Position numbers and translations under genes: made by a program | Source of the DNA: Flavobacteriales bacterium | Lineage (GTDB): Bacteria > Bacteroidota > Bacteroidia > Flavobacteriales_G > Salibacteraceae | Length of the DNA: 64,000 nt | NCBI GenBank assembly: GCA_003499525.1 | Contig: DNTB01000076.1 | Coordinates: 62,001 to 126,000, forward strand | Direction of reading: 5' to 3' | Notes under the pieces: model-generated | The model's input: the letters and a program-made list of their open reading frames with translations, nothing else | Databases searched by the model: none | Told to the model about the DNA's origin: nothing | Shown: positions 18,918 to 26,911 of the stretch, piece by piece | Layout: each line of letters begins with the position of its first letter | Numbering within the stretch: the stretch's first letter is position 1

Positions 18918-18925
18918 CAAATTTA
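18918..18925 (-). promoter_or_regulatory. -7 promoter element ahead of the CBS gene
   Basis: TAAATTTG on the minus strand matches TAnnTTTG. It would start the CBS transcript near 18911, within a few bases of the predicted pdxJ start site, so the two promoters overlap face to face. Confidence 0.4.
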
Positions 18926-18933
18926 GAAATTAT

Positions 18934-19650
18934 ATGACTCGTCTGAGTGTGAACATTAATAAAGTTGCCACCATTAGAAATGCCCGTGGTGGAGATATTC
19001 CTAATGTTGTTGAATTTGCCAAAACTTGTGAGGAGAGCGGTGCACAGGGTATAACAGTTCATCCGAGACCCGATGAAAGACATATCCGGTTTAATGATGT
19101 TTATGAACTAGCTGAGCGAGTTGAAACCGAATTTAATATCGAAGGGTATCCGTCAAGAGGTTTCATGAAAATGGTCCTTGATGTGAAACCACACCAGGTT
19201 ACATTGGTTCCGGATCCGCCGGATGTACTTACCTCCAATGCAGGCTGGGACACAAAAAAGAACTTTGACTTCCTGTTGGGTGTTATTGATACTCTAAAAT
19301 CAGCTGGAATACGCACTTCAATTTTTATGGAAACAGACCTCAAGCTCATTGAATATGCGGCAAAAATCGGAACAGAGCGTATCGAGCTCTACACGGAATC
19401 CTATGCTAAAGGCTTCCCTGTCGCACCAAAGAAGACTGTAGCTCCTTTTGTGCGGGCAGCTAAAACCGCACATGAGCTTGGGATGGAAGTAAATGCCGGG
19501 CACGACCTTAGCCTTGAGAATCTGAAATTTTTTAAAGAACATGTACAACCGCTTGCTGAAGTGTCCATCGGGCATGCTTTAATAAGTGATGCCCTGTACT
19601 ATGGGATTACCAATACCATTCAGCTTTATTTGAGAGCTCTACAAAAATGA
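18934..19650 (+). CDS. pdxJ: Pyridoxine 5'-phosphate synthase
   Basis: A 238-residue TIM-barrel enzyme that condenses 1-deoxy-D-xylulose 5-phosphate with 3-amino-2-oxopropyl phosphate, the last ring-forming step of DXP-dependent vitamin B6 synthesis. The N-terminal LSVNINKVATIRNARGG, the catalytic-site HPRPDERHI, the QVTLVPDPPDVLTSNAGWD segment and the C-terminal NAGHDLSLENL and IGHALISDAL stretches are all diagnostic. The stop overlaps the following hydrolase start by 4 bp (ATGA), so the two are co-expressed. Confidence 0.97.
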   Translation: MTRLSVNINKVATIRNARGGDIPNVVEFAKTCEESGAQGITVHPRPDERHIRFNDVYELAERVETEFNIEGYPSRGFMKMVLDVKPHQVTLVPDPPDVLTSNAGWDTKKNFDFLLGVIDTLKSAGIRTSIFMETDLKLIEYAAKIGTERIELYTESYAKGFPVAPKKTVAPFVRAAKTAHELGMEVNAGHDLSLENLKFFKEHVQPLAEVSIGHALISDALYYGITNTIQLYLRALQK

Positions 19651-20408
19651 AATTAAACTGCAGGCAATACGGTGAAGGCGATCCCCTGATCATTATGCAC
19701 GGCTTATTTGGTATGCTGGATAACTGGACTACCCTCGCCAAAATGTGGGCTAAGGATTTTCATGTCGTCACCGTGGACATGAGAAATCATGGCCATTCGG
19801 ATAGGTCAGATATTTTGAATTATGACGTCATGATGGATGACATACGCGAACTGATGGACGAGTTGCATCTTCCTCATGTCAGTCTTCTGGGGCATTCTAT
19901 GGGTGGAAAAGTGGCCATGAAACTCGCTCAAAATTACCCACAGGATATCGAAAGGCTCATTGTTGCCGATATTGGACCCAAGAATTACCCCGTGCATCAC
20001 AGAGATATTTTGGACACCTTGTGTTCTATGAATCTTGAAGAGATAAAAACAAGGAAGCAGGCTCAGGATTTTCTTACTGAAAGAATGAGAAATGAAGGAG
20101 TCGTTCTCTTTTTTCTTAAGAATCTATATTGGAATGATGACAAAAAGCTGGAATGGCGATTCAATTTAAAAGTTATAGAGGACCATATCGAAAAAGTAGG
20201 AATCGCCATTGAAGATCAGATTTACAGAGGGCGGACGCTTTTTCTAAGAGGGGATTTATCTCCCTATATCCTCGATGATGACTGGCCTGAAATTCAGGTC
20301 ATTTTTCCGGATAGTGAACTCATAACTGTACATGATGCCGGACATTGGCTTCATGCCGAAAAGCGGCAAGAATTTTATGAAGCGGTATATCAGTTTCTTA
20401 AGAGCTAA
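19647..20408 (+). CDS. Alpha/beta hydrolase (YbfF-like esterase)
   Basis: A 253-residue alpha/beta-hydrolase. It has the oxyanion-hole HGLFGMLDNW at residues 18-27, the nucleophile elbow GHSMGG at about residue 87-92 and a C-terminal catalytic His (DAGHWLHAEK at about residue 231). The overall form matches the YbfF acyl-CoA/thioesterase-like family. Substrate cannot be inferred. It is translationally coupled to pdxJ and its 3' end overlaps the convergent NHL lipoprotein gene by 4 bp. Confidence 0.85.
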   Translation: MKLNCRQYGEGDPLIIMHGLFGMLDNWTTLAKMWAKDFHVVTVDMRNHGHSDRSDILNYDVMMDDIRELMDELHLPHVSLLGHSMGGKVAMKLAQNYPQDIERLIVADIGPKNYPVHHRDILDTLCSMNLEEIKTRKQAQDFLTERMRNEGVVLFFLKNLYWNDDKKLEWRFNLKVIEDHIEKVGIAIEDQIYRGRTLFLRGDLSPYILDDDWPEIQVIFPDSELITVHDAGHWLHAEKRQEFYEAVYQFLKS

Positions 20409-21610
20409 TCGAAATTTGTAGTGAGCTTAAACCTTAGAACGCGCCCGTTACCCTTGTCCGCTACGTAAACAATTTCATTCAGATAAGCGACAGCTACGGG
20501 GTTGTTAAATTGGTTAGGCTCAATACCCGTTCCACCAAAAGACACTTTAATGTGCTTAACTTCTCCTGACCCGGGGGGTGGTTGTACCCCTTCCAGACCA
20601 TTGCTGGTGAATTGATACAAAGAATCTTTAGCTTCATCGATCACAAAAATGAATCCAGTACCATCTCCCGCGAGGGTTATATCTACAGGTTTCAGAAATT
20701 TATTGGGTTCAGATATGAACCCAAATGCTTTGGAGGTATCTATTTGCCCGATAGGGTTAGGTACATATTCCAGCCCAAAGTCCGTTTCTCGATATTCGAT
20801 CTGTCTCACTCTATACAGGTTGTCGGGATCAGCATCAATAGAGGTGTAAAAAAAGTCTCTTGAAAAGCTGGCGCTAATTTGCGGAGGTTGTGCTCTTGAA
20901 GTCAGCCCGAAGGGCATTTTGAAGAAATCTTTAAATACTCCTCCCTGGGTGGTGACGCTAATCGGAGTAATATAGGTGTCGTTAGCATTGAAAAGAAGAA
21001 CCGCATCATCAGGCCCGCCAAATTTGGCAGGATCATTATTAGGTCCGGTTCTGGACACATAAAACTCGTTCACATCGATTACAGCAGCGTCAGTGAAGCG
21101 CACATCTCCATCACTTCTAGAAAAGGAGCTTTTGAAATAAAATGGATGAACAATCTCGTTAACGATTCTCGCATTATTGAGCCCATAACCCAGATCGCCC
21201 TGTAAATCAATACGGTACAAACATGCAAGTTCATAGTCTGTTCCTGCAATGGTGGTGTCTTTTGTTCCTATGGCAATAAGGTTTAGGCGTCGATCCTGAA
21301 TTACCGCCGTTACACCGGGCACACGAAAACTGTAGAGTTCACGTCCACTCTGATCCAATGCAATAATCGATTCTGCGGCTTCATCTACTACATAAATCAA
21401 CTCGTCGAAGCCAGCATGAATATCGGTAGGTGCAAGGAATTGATCAAGTATGGGAAGTATAGGCACATAAGCAACCGGTCTTGCCTGGAAGTCGGGAATA
21501 TCGATGAAATCAACATCGGTTTTCTCTCCAAAAAAACCATCGCAGGAGATGACAAAGAATGCCAGCATTCCTAAAAGTATCTGAACTAAATTCCTATTCG
21601 CGCTTATCAT
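20405..21610 (-). CDS. NHL/beta-propeller lipoprotein, last gene of the secretion-type locus
   Basis: A 401-residue lipoprotein (signal with lipobox FFVISC at about residue 23). The mature part has NHL-like propeller blades: FDELIYVVDEAAESIIALDQSGREL, then near the C-terminus FNNPVAVAYLNEIVYVADKGNGRVLRFKL. NHL propellers are usually protein-binding scaffolds. The gene start overlaps the PorV/PorQ-like gene by 17 bp, so it belongs to the same operon; it may be a surface or periplasmic accessory of that porin-like protein. No enzyme residues are evident. Confidence 0.8.
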   Translation of the reverse strand: MISANRNLVQILLGMLAFFVISCDGFFGEKTDVDFIDIPDFQARPVAYVPILPILDQFLAPTDIHAGFDELIYVVDEAAESIIALDQSGRELYSFRVPGVTAVIQDRRLNLIAIGTKDTTIAGTDYELACLYRIDLQGDLGYGLNNARIVNEIVHPFYFKSSFSRSDGDVRFTDAAVIDVNEFYVSRTGPNNDPAKFGGPDDAVLLFNANDTYITPISVTTQGGVFKDFFKMPFGLTSRAQPPQISASFSRDFFYTSIDADPDNLYRVRQIEYRETDFGLEYVPNPIGQIDTSKAFGFISEPNKFLKPVDITLAGDGTGFIFVIDEAKDSLYQFTSNGLEGVQPPPGSGEVKHIKVSFGGTGIEPNQFNNPVAVAYLNEIVYVADKGNGRVLRFKLTTNFD

Positions 21611-22598
21611 TATTCAGTGTAAAAGAAAGTCCTACATTGTGCAAGACACCAAAGTGTCCGGTGGGTTGAGCAGAATAGTCAATCATTAAGGGGTGTGCGC
21701 CAATTTTAGATCGAAGGCCCAATCCAAATACGGGCCAATAATGGTCTTGTACATTAATTTTATAGCCCAATCGCAGGTAAAGGACTTTTACATAATTATA
21801 CTCAAGGCCCAACCGGAAGTTCTCAGCATTGTCTGATGGATGATCCAATTCAAAAGCAAAAAGAAAGGTATGTCGGTCTTTTTGATAGGGGATCAATGAA
21901 AACCCCAGCCTGAAGACGGATGCTGAAGCATAATTCTCAAGTGCCACTCCGCTCCGGTTCAGGTCTACTTCCAGATAATCTCCTTTAAGCGTTGAGTTTC
22001 CTCCAAAATTTTGCAGCATGACGGCAAAGCTGAGGTCTTTCCAGTCGGTTTGGTAAGCAAAGCCCAGATCAAAAGTGAAAGTATGATTGGTGTATTCGGC
22101 CAGTTGCTCATATATGTAGCGCCCGGTCAAACCAAAGGTGAACATATCCGACAAACGACGAGCGTAGCTCACTCCGGTTGCGATAGTATTTGCTGAAACC
22201 TTTTGGCCTGTGCCCTGCGGTTGAAACTCTGTTCGGACTTCCATTTGACCTGAACTCAAGTGGTTTACGGAAATTCCTATGGCTGATGAATTATTTGAGG
22301 GCAAAACCGCTGAAACATACCCCTGATAAATACCAGCCCCCAGCAGAAAACTGGAATATGTGATGTTCAGCCCCTCTAAGTCAGGCATATATGCCGGGTT
22401 GCTGAAAGTGGAATAGCCCCCGGAATTCATTGATACCGATGCTCCTCCCATTGCAGTAGACCGGGGGTTCATATCGTTTTTTAGGAATGAAAAAGTTGCC
22501 AGACCGGTTCTTTGACCTCCAAGATTCGGGAGTACCTGAGCCTGACTTGTAGCACTCATGACGATCGTAATTATTATGCCTGGCAGAATCCTTTTCAT
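21594..22598 (-). CDS. PorV/PorQ-family outer-membrane protein
   Basis: A 334-residue outer-membrane barrel of the FadL-like PorV/PorQ group, with a signal peptide (to about residue 20). The conserved start of the barrel is GLATFSFLKNDMNPRSTAMGGASVSM, followed by GGYSTFSNPAYM; the barrel ends FGVLHNVGLSFTLN. PorV and PorQ act in type IX secretion, handling substrates with C-terminal sorting domains after translocation. This copy is 4 bp downstream of a TonB-dependent receptor gene and in a locus that also encodes proteins with type IX sorting domains, so a locus-specific shuttle is an attractive inference. Confidence 0.82.
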   Translation of the reverse strand: MKRILPGIIITIVMSATSQAQVLPNLGGQRTGLATFSFLKNDMNPRSTAMGGASVSMNSGGYSTFSNPAYMPDLEGLNITYSSFLLGAGIYQGYVSAVLPSNNSSAIGISVNHLSSGQMEVRTEFQPQGTGQKVSANTIATGVSYARRLSDMFTFGLTGRYIYEQLAEYTNHTFTFDLGFAYQTDWKDLSFAVMLQNFGGNSTLKGDYLEVDLNRSGVALENYASASVFRLGFSLIPYQKDRHTFLFAFELDHPSDNAENFRLGLEYNYVKVLYLRLGYKINVQDHYWPVFGLGLRSKIGAHPLMIDYSAQPTGHFGVLHNVGLSFTLNNDKRE

Positions 22599-22601
22599 TG
22601 A

Positions 22602-25442
22602 TTAAAACTTGAAACTAATGGCATATAAAATTTGACGTGGAGCCAGGTATCTCGCCGGGTCATCAGGCAATGCTCCATTCTCTTCCGGCCCTAAATATCG
22701 GTTATCTCTGTATTGTTCCGTGACATCATCACCGGGTTCATAGCCCCTTCCGGTAATTGGGTTTACAACCTGGGCATTTTTATTGTCGAACAGGTTTCTC
22801 ACCTCAACGCTAAGTATTATTCCGGATTTTTTTACCCGATTCACCACAATTTCATACGAGATCTTTAAATCGGCATTAAACCACGCCTTTCCGATTTCTT
22901 GTAAGTACTTGTCCAGTTCAGGCTCGTACAATGGCCTCCCCAGTTCGTTTTCACCTACCTTCACATAGGGGGTATAGCGATATCCTGATGTATATCTAAA
23001 CTGTGTAAATATGCTTAGCCCATCCAGTTTAATTCCTGCAACACGCAGTGTAGAGTCCGGTTTAAAGAGAACTCCTAACTTAATATCCCATGGCCTATCC
23101 CATGCCAGATATTGCTCGCTTGTGAGGGCTACTTCACCGTTTTGTTCAATCTGTAAATTGCTCTCTCTGGCTGAATTTGATTTACCCCGAGCTACCTGAT
23201 AAGCAATGTTAAAATTAGTTCGGAAATGTCTGTTTGCCCTCCAGAAAAGGCTGGTTTCAAGACCATATATGCGGGCATAATCCTGATTTATATACATACG
23301 CTTCGTCACGGGACGGCCCGTAACATCATTTACAATAACTGAACGTGATACGATATAATCAAATCTGTTGTTATTGTATGCCGCAACGGCAACGGCAAAG
23401 TCCTTGGTAATTTGGGTTTTCATTCCAAGTTCGTAGTTGACACTCACTTCAGGATTCAAATTGGGATTACCCAGATTTCCGAGAAATGAATTTTCAACAT
23501 AGGTGGTATCCAGTCCCTGAAATACAAAACGAGGGTGTGGAAGCCGCATGAAATGACCGTAATTAAAATAGAGTATTATGTTGTCCGAAACTGGAAATGA
23601 TACATTAATCTTCGGCAATAATCTTGCCTTCCACCGCATGCCGAAAAGACCAAAAGTTTCATTCATATAGTCTTCACGGATTTGATCTACCACGGGTGTT
23701 CGAGGGTCAGCAACGACATCATCTAGATAAGTTCCCTGTGCCCAATAATTCAGTCGTAAACCTAACGTAGCTACTATGCCTTTATAGGTAATAACATCCT
23801 GAGCAAAGATTCCGCCGTTCATTGGATTCACTTTCCAGAGGTCGTTCGAAACCCCGATGGATGTGGATGGCGTGGTGAGTGTATCGTTGACTACGATGGG
23901 GGCTCCTACCCACGGCTTGAATACGTCAACCCATTGATATTCAATGAAGTGGTGCTCGTGACCAAAACTAAACCGGTGCGATTTGTTCTCAGGGTAGTAC
24001 CCAAATTTGTACTTGATAGTATAGTCTTCTACATAGTGATCGTGCCAGGTTCCTGTTATTCCTCCGTTATTAATGAGCCATGGCCCGGGAAGCACATAGC
24101 GCACATCATCATCAGGATTAAACAGATCGACAGGATCAGTAACGATATCATCCTCATCAAGAATTTCCTCCACTGTTTCTTGCCGAAAAGGCCTTCCGTT
24201 GGCATCAGCTCTAAGGTTGACAAACAGTCTCCCCACGGAGGCATTAATGTTCCATTTATTGTTGAAGAAATGATTGACATTAAGCACGGTCAGATTACTC
24301 TGATGTGTATATGTTGTGGCATTGTCAAGATTCAAACTTCGACGGTATTGAAAACCGGGGGCCAGAATTTGATCAAATCCGATAATTTGAAGGGTTCGTG
24401 TATTCTGGTTGATCTTTAGACTGTGTTGATTGGTAATGAAGAATTTTGTTCCAGGCTTTAGCTCATAAGATACTTTGATGGTATTGCTGTAAGAGTTATT
24501 GTATCTGGGCGCCCATATGGAATCATTGCTCGGTAGCAACGAACTATGCAGTTGATTAGCCGTTGAGCCGAAATAATCGTCCGTAAGTGTAGCATCTAGA
24601 GCAAAGAAATAGCGGAATCTTTTCTTTTTTCCTGGGAGAGCACCGCCCAGATTGAGATTAAATATATCGGTATTCCAAGAGTAAGCGGCATCTCTATCGA
24701 AGTAGAGGTTATCTCTCTGCCAGAAACCGCCGATCTGAAATTCCTCCCCTCCTTCTCTAATCTTGGTAGAAATAACTCCGGCCATTCCTCCATCCACATC
24801 AGCACCGGCACCTCCGGTGGTAATATCGATATTCTGAACCGAATTCGATGCGACATTAACCGCCGATCCTGATCCTGCAAGGGGGTCTTGTGCATTGATA
24901 CCATCAACGACAAAATCCGTTTCATAGACCCTTCCTCCCCGAATGGAGAGCCCGTCAGTTGTTTGATTAACACCGGCTTGCATGGAGGCCACCTCATTTA
25001 CATCCCTCGCGTTCATTTCCTGCAATGCTTCCTGCGATATGCGTACTTCAGAGGCCGCCGATTCAAGATCGACAAGATTGCTCTGCCCCACTACAGTGAC
25101 TGCCTGAAGGGTTTGAGATCTTAGAACCAGTGTTGAGTTTAATTTGGTATCTCCCGAATTTTTGATCGTGATCCCGTTATAGATTTTATCCGCATAGCCG
25201 ATGAAACTAACTTTCACAGAATAATCACCGGGTTTGATGTCTTTGATGACGTAGTTGCCGTCAATATCTGTAGCCGTTCCCTTATACGTACCCACTATGA
25301 GAACTGTAGCTCCGATAAGGGCCTCTCCGGTAGCATCATCGGTAATTTTTCCTTTGAGCACTCCCTGACCCATAATCGAGTTAGCGACCATTACTAACAA
25401 AATGACAATCAATGTTTTATATGTCCTACCAGTTGAAATCAT
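22602..25442 (-). CDS. TonB-dependent receptor with carboxypeptidase-like regulatory N-terminus
   Basis: A 946-residue outer-membrane receptor. Signal peptide to about residue 25, then a CarboxypepD_reg-like domain (VLKGKITDDATGEALIGATVLI, DIDGNYVIKDIKPGDYSVKVSFIGY) at about 28-110, a plug domain (VASMQAGVNQTTDGLSIRGG, DFVVDGINAQDPL) to about 230 and a 22-strand barrel ending ARYLAPRQILYAISFKF. It lacks an obvious SusD partner next to it. The start overlaps the preceding lipoprotein gene by 17 bp and PorV/PorQ follows after 3 bp. The ligand is unknown; a surface-processed product of the locus is possible. Confidence 0.92.
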   Translation of the reverse strand: MISTGRTYKTLIVILLVMVANSIMGQGVLKGKITDDATGEALIGATVLIVGTYKGTATDIDGNYVIKDIKPGDYSVKVSFIGYADKIYNGITIKNSGDTKLNSTLVLRSQTLQAVTVVGQSNLVDLESAASEVRISQEALQEMNARDVNEVASMQAGVNQTTDGLSIRGGRVYETDFVVDGINAQDPLAGSGSAVNVASNSVQNIDITTGGAGADVDGGMAGVISTKIREGGEEFQIGGFWQRDNLYFDRDAAYSWNTDIFNLNLGGALPGKKKRFRYFFALDATLTDDYFGSTANQLHSSLLPSNDSIWAPRYNNSYSNTIKVSYELKPGTKFFITNQHSLKINQNTRTLQIIGFDQILAPGFQYRRSLNLDNATTYTHQSNLTVLNVNHFFNNKWNINASVGRLFVNLRADANGRPFRQETVEEILDEDDIVTDPVDLFNPDDDVRYVLPGPWLINNGGITGTWHDHYVEDYTIKYKFGYYPENKSHRFSFGHEHHFIEYQWVDVFKPWVGAPIVVNDTLTTPSTSIGVSNDLWKVNPMNGGIFAQDVITYKGIVATLGLRLNYWAQGTYLDDVVADPRTPVVDQIREDYMNETFGLFGMRWKARLLPKINVSFPVSDNIILYFNYGHFMRLPHPRFVFQGLDTTYVENSFLGNLGNPNLNPEVSVNYELGMKTQITKDFAVAVAAYNNNRFDYIVSRSVIVNDVTGRPVTKRMYINQDYARIYGLETSLFWRANRHFRTNFNIAYQVARGKSNSARESNLQIEQNGEVALTSEQYLAWDRPWDIKLGVLFKPDSTLRVAGIKLDGLSIFTQFRYTSGYRYTPYVKVGENELGRPLYEPELDKYLQEIGKAWFNADLKISYEIVVNRVKKSGIILSVEVRNLFDNKNAQVVNPITGRGYEPGDDVTEQYRDNRYLGPEENGALPDDPARYLAPRQILYAISFKF

Positions 25443-26871
25443 TATTCAATATTTGGTCATATAAAGTCTCGAGGTCGGTTGGGTTTTTGTCGAATTTGTA
25501 AAGCTCCACAGAGAAGAAGTACTGATAAATATTGTTGTTCCCATTTACTCTGCGGGCACCGACAACATTTGGTCCCTGCCAAGGGGGGATAATGGTAAGG
25601 TCAGCACGGTAAAATGGTTCAGCATCTGCTGAAATGTAGAACGGGGATGCCCCCGTAATTACGGTTGATGGTGAAAGGTCCGGGTAGTTACCTGAAACAA
25701 CCGGATAGATAACACTATCAGGGAGTATTCTCGCTTGTCCTTTTGCACTTGACAGGCTGTCCAAAGGTAGTGTGCTTGTAATACCTGTTATAATTTGATC
25801 CTGCGCAAAGGAGGTTGTTATCAAAGATTTGCCCGAGTTATTAGAGAATAGTTGAATGGAAGGTGATGCGAACTCCAGCATTAAAGCATCTAAACCTGAG
25901 ATCGCGTTGGTCACATTGGACTGATCTGAAATGAAAAAGAGCTTGTCGTAATGTTGCAATAGAAGATCAAAGGTCGGTGTCCAGAATTTTACCATGTACA
26001 GGTTTCCATCGCGACCGTAATCAGCAAAGTCATAATCAGAAACTACCATAGACAGTCGGCTGCGGTACCTTTGGGATACACTCAAAGGAACACCAGAAAC
26101 AACAAGCAACTCACTTGTTTTTTCTTTGATATATAGGCTTTCAGAGGTATCAGGTGTGCTTTCGGCCAGTGCAATGTCTGAAACTTTAATATAGAACCGG
26201 TTTGTATCGGCAAGCTTGAGCCCATCAATAGAAACACTGGAGGGAACCAGGGCGTCACCATAGTAAACCGTGGCACTTACGCTACCTGTAGCTTCAGGAT
26301 CATCAGGAACTAACGAGATTCTCGGCTGAGCTACATCTATTTCAGTCCATGATCCGTCGTTGATTTTTAGAAATGCTTTTACGATGGTTTCATCTCCATC
26401 TAAGTCGGTTCCTTCCCATTCCAAAGTGGTGACGAGGTTAACCGTATCTGCAGGGAATGACCGCTCCAGAATTTCAGCGACAGGAGGTGTGTTTTTTAAT
26501 GGGATAGTAAGCAAAGCAGGGGTAGGGTCAACATTATCTTCATTGTCAATAGCACGTACATACAAATCGATGTCAAGAGTGTCGGCGCCAGATTCCAATT
26601 CAAAGCGAAAAATGCTGTCGTATTCCTCGGTAAAGGCCCAGTTCTGGTTGTCGAGAGAAATCTCAAATCCTTTTATGAAACCATCCTGATCGGTGCCGGT
26701 CCAACTGATGAATATTACACTGTTCAAGCGATTTTCTCCTGTCAGGTTAATTTCAATTGGTGTAATTATGGTGTCTGGTTCACGATTAGTAAAGCGATCC
26801 CCCTGTCGTTCACAGCCCAATAAGAGCAAAACGAAAGTTGATAAGAACCAATATGACCTGATTGACAACAT
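25426..26871 (-). CDS. Large lipoprotein with fibronectin/Ig-like segments
   Basis: A 481-residue lipoprotein: signal peptide with lipobox (LLLLGC, about residue 19), then two Ig/fibronectin-like repeats (VIFISWTGTDQDGFIKGFEISLD and VTTLEWEGTDLDGDETIVKAFL) to about residue 240. The rest is a region with no recognised domain. I chose the ATG at 26871: the alternative ATG at 26904 adds 11 residues encoded entirely inside the terminator hairpin of the upstream gene. The gene overlaps the TonB receptor by 17 bp. Probably a surface-exposed partner of that receptor, though it does not look like SusD. Confidence 0.8.
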   Translation of the reverse strand: MLSIRSYWFLSTFVLLLLGCERQGDRFTNREPDTIITPIEINLTGENRLNSVIFISWTGTDQDGFIKGFEISLDNQNWAFTEEYDSIFRFELESGADTLDIDLYVRAIDNEDNVDPTPALLTIPLKNTPPVAEILERSFPADTVNLVTTLEWEGTDLDGDETIVKAFLKINDGSWTEIDVAQPRISLVPDDPEATGSVSATVYYGDALVPSSVSIDGLKLADTNRFYIKVSDIALAESTPDTSESLYIKEKTSELLVVSGVPLSVSQRYRSRLSMVVSDYDFADYGRDGNLYMVKFWTPTFDLLLQHYDKLFFISDQSNVTNAISGLDALMLEFASPSIQLFSNNSGKSLITTSFAQDQIITGITSTLPLDSLSSAKGQARILPDSVIYPVVSGNYPDLSPSTVITGASPFYISADAEPFYRADLTIIPPWQGPNVVGARRVNGNNNIYQYFFSVELYKFDKNPTDLETLYDQILNNDFNW

Positions 26872-26902
26872 AAAAAAGATGGGAGCTGCTGGCGCAGCTC
26901 CC
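26872..26902 (-). terminator. Intrinsic terminator abutting the lipoprotein start codon
   Basis: A perfect 9-bp stem (GGGAGCTGC / GCAGCTCCC with a four-base loop) at 26881-26902 is followed on the minus strand by ATC and six Ts (26877-26872). The next base begins the ATG of the lipoprotein gene. It ends the 744-residue protein's transcript or attenuates read-through into the receptor half of the locus. Confidence 0.75.
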
Positions 26903-26911
26903 ATTCTGAGA

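Noticed and set aside
18874..19083. N-terminal extension of the CBS-domain gene to 19083
   Set aside because: The extension lies antisense to pdxJ coding sequence and through both promoters; the residues it adds have no conserved pattern. ATG 18873 fits the family.
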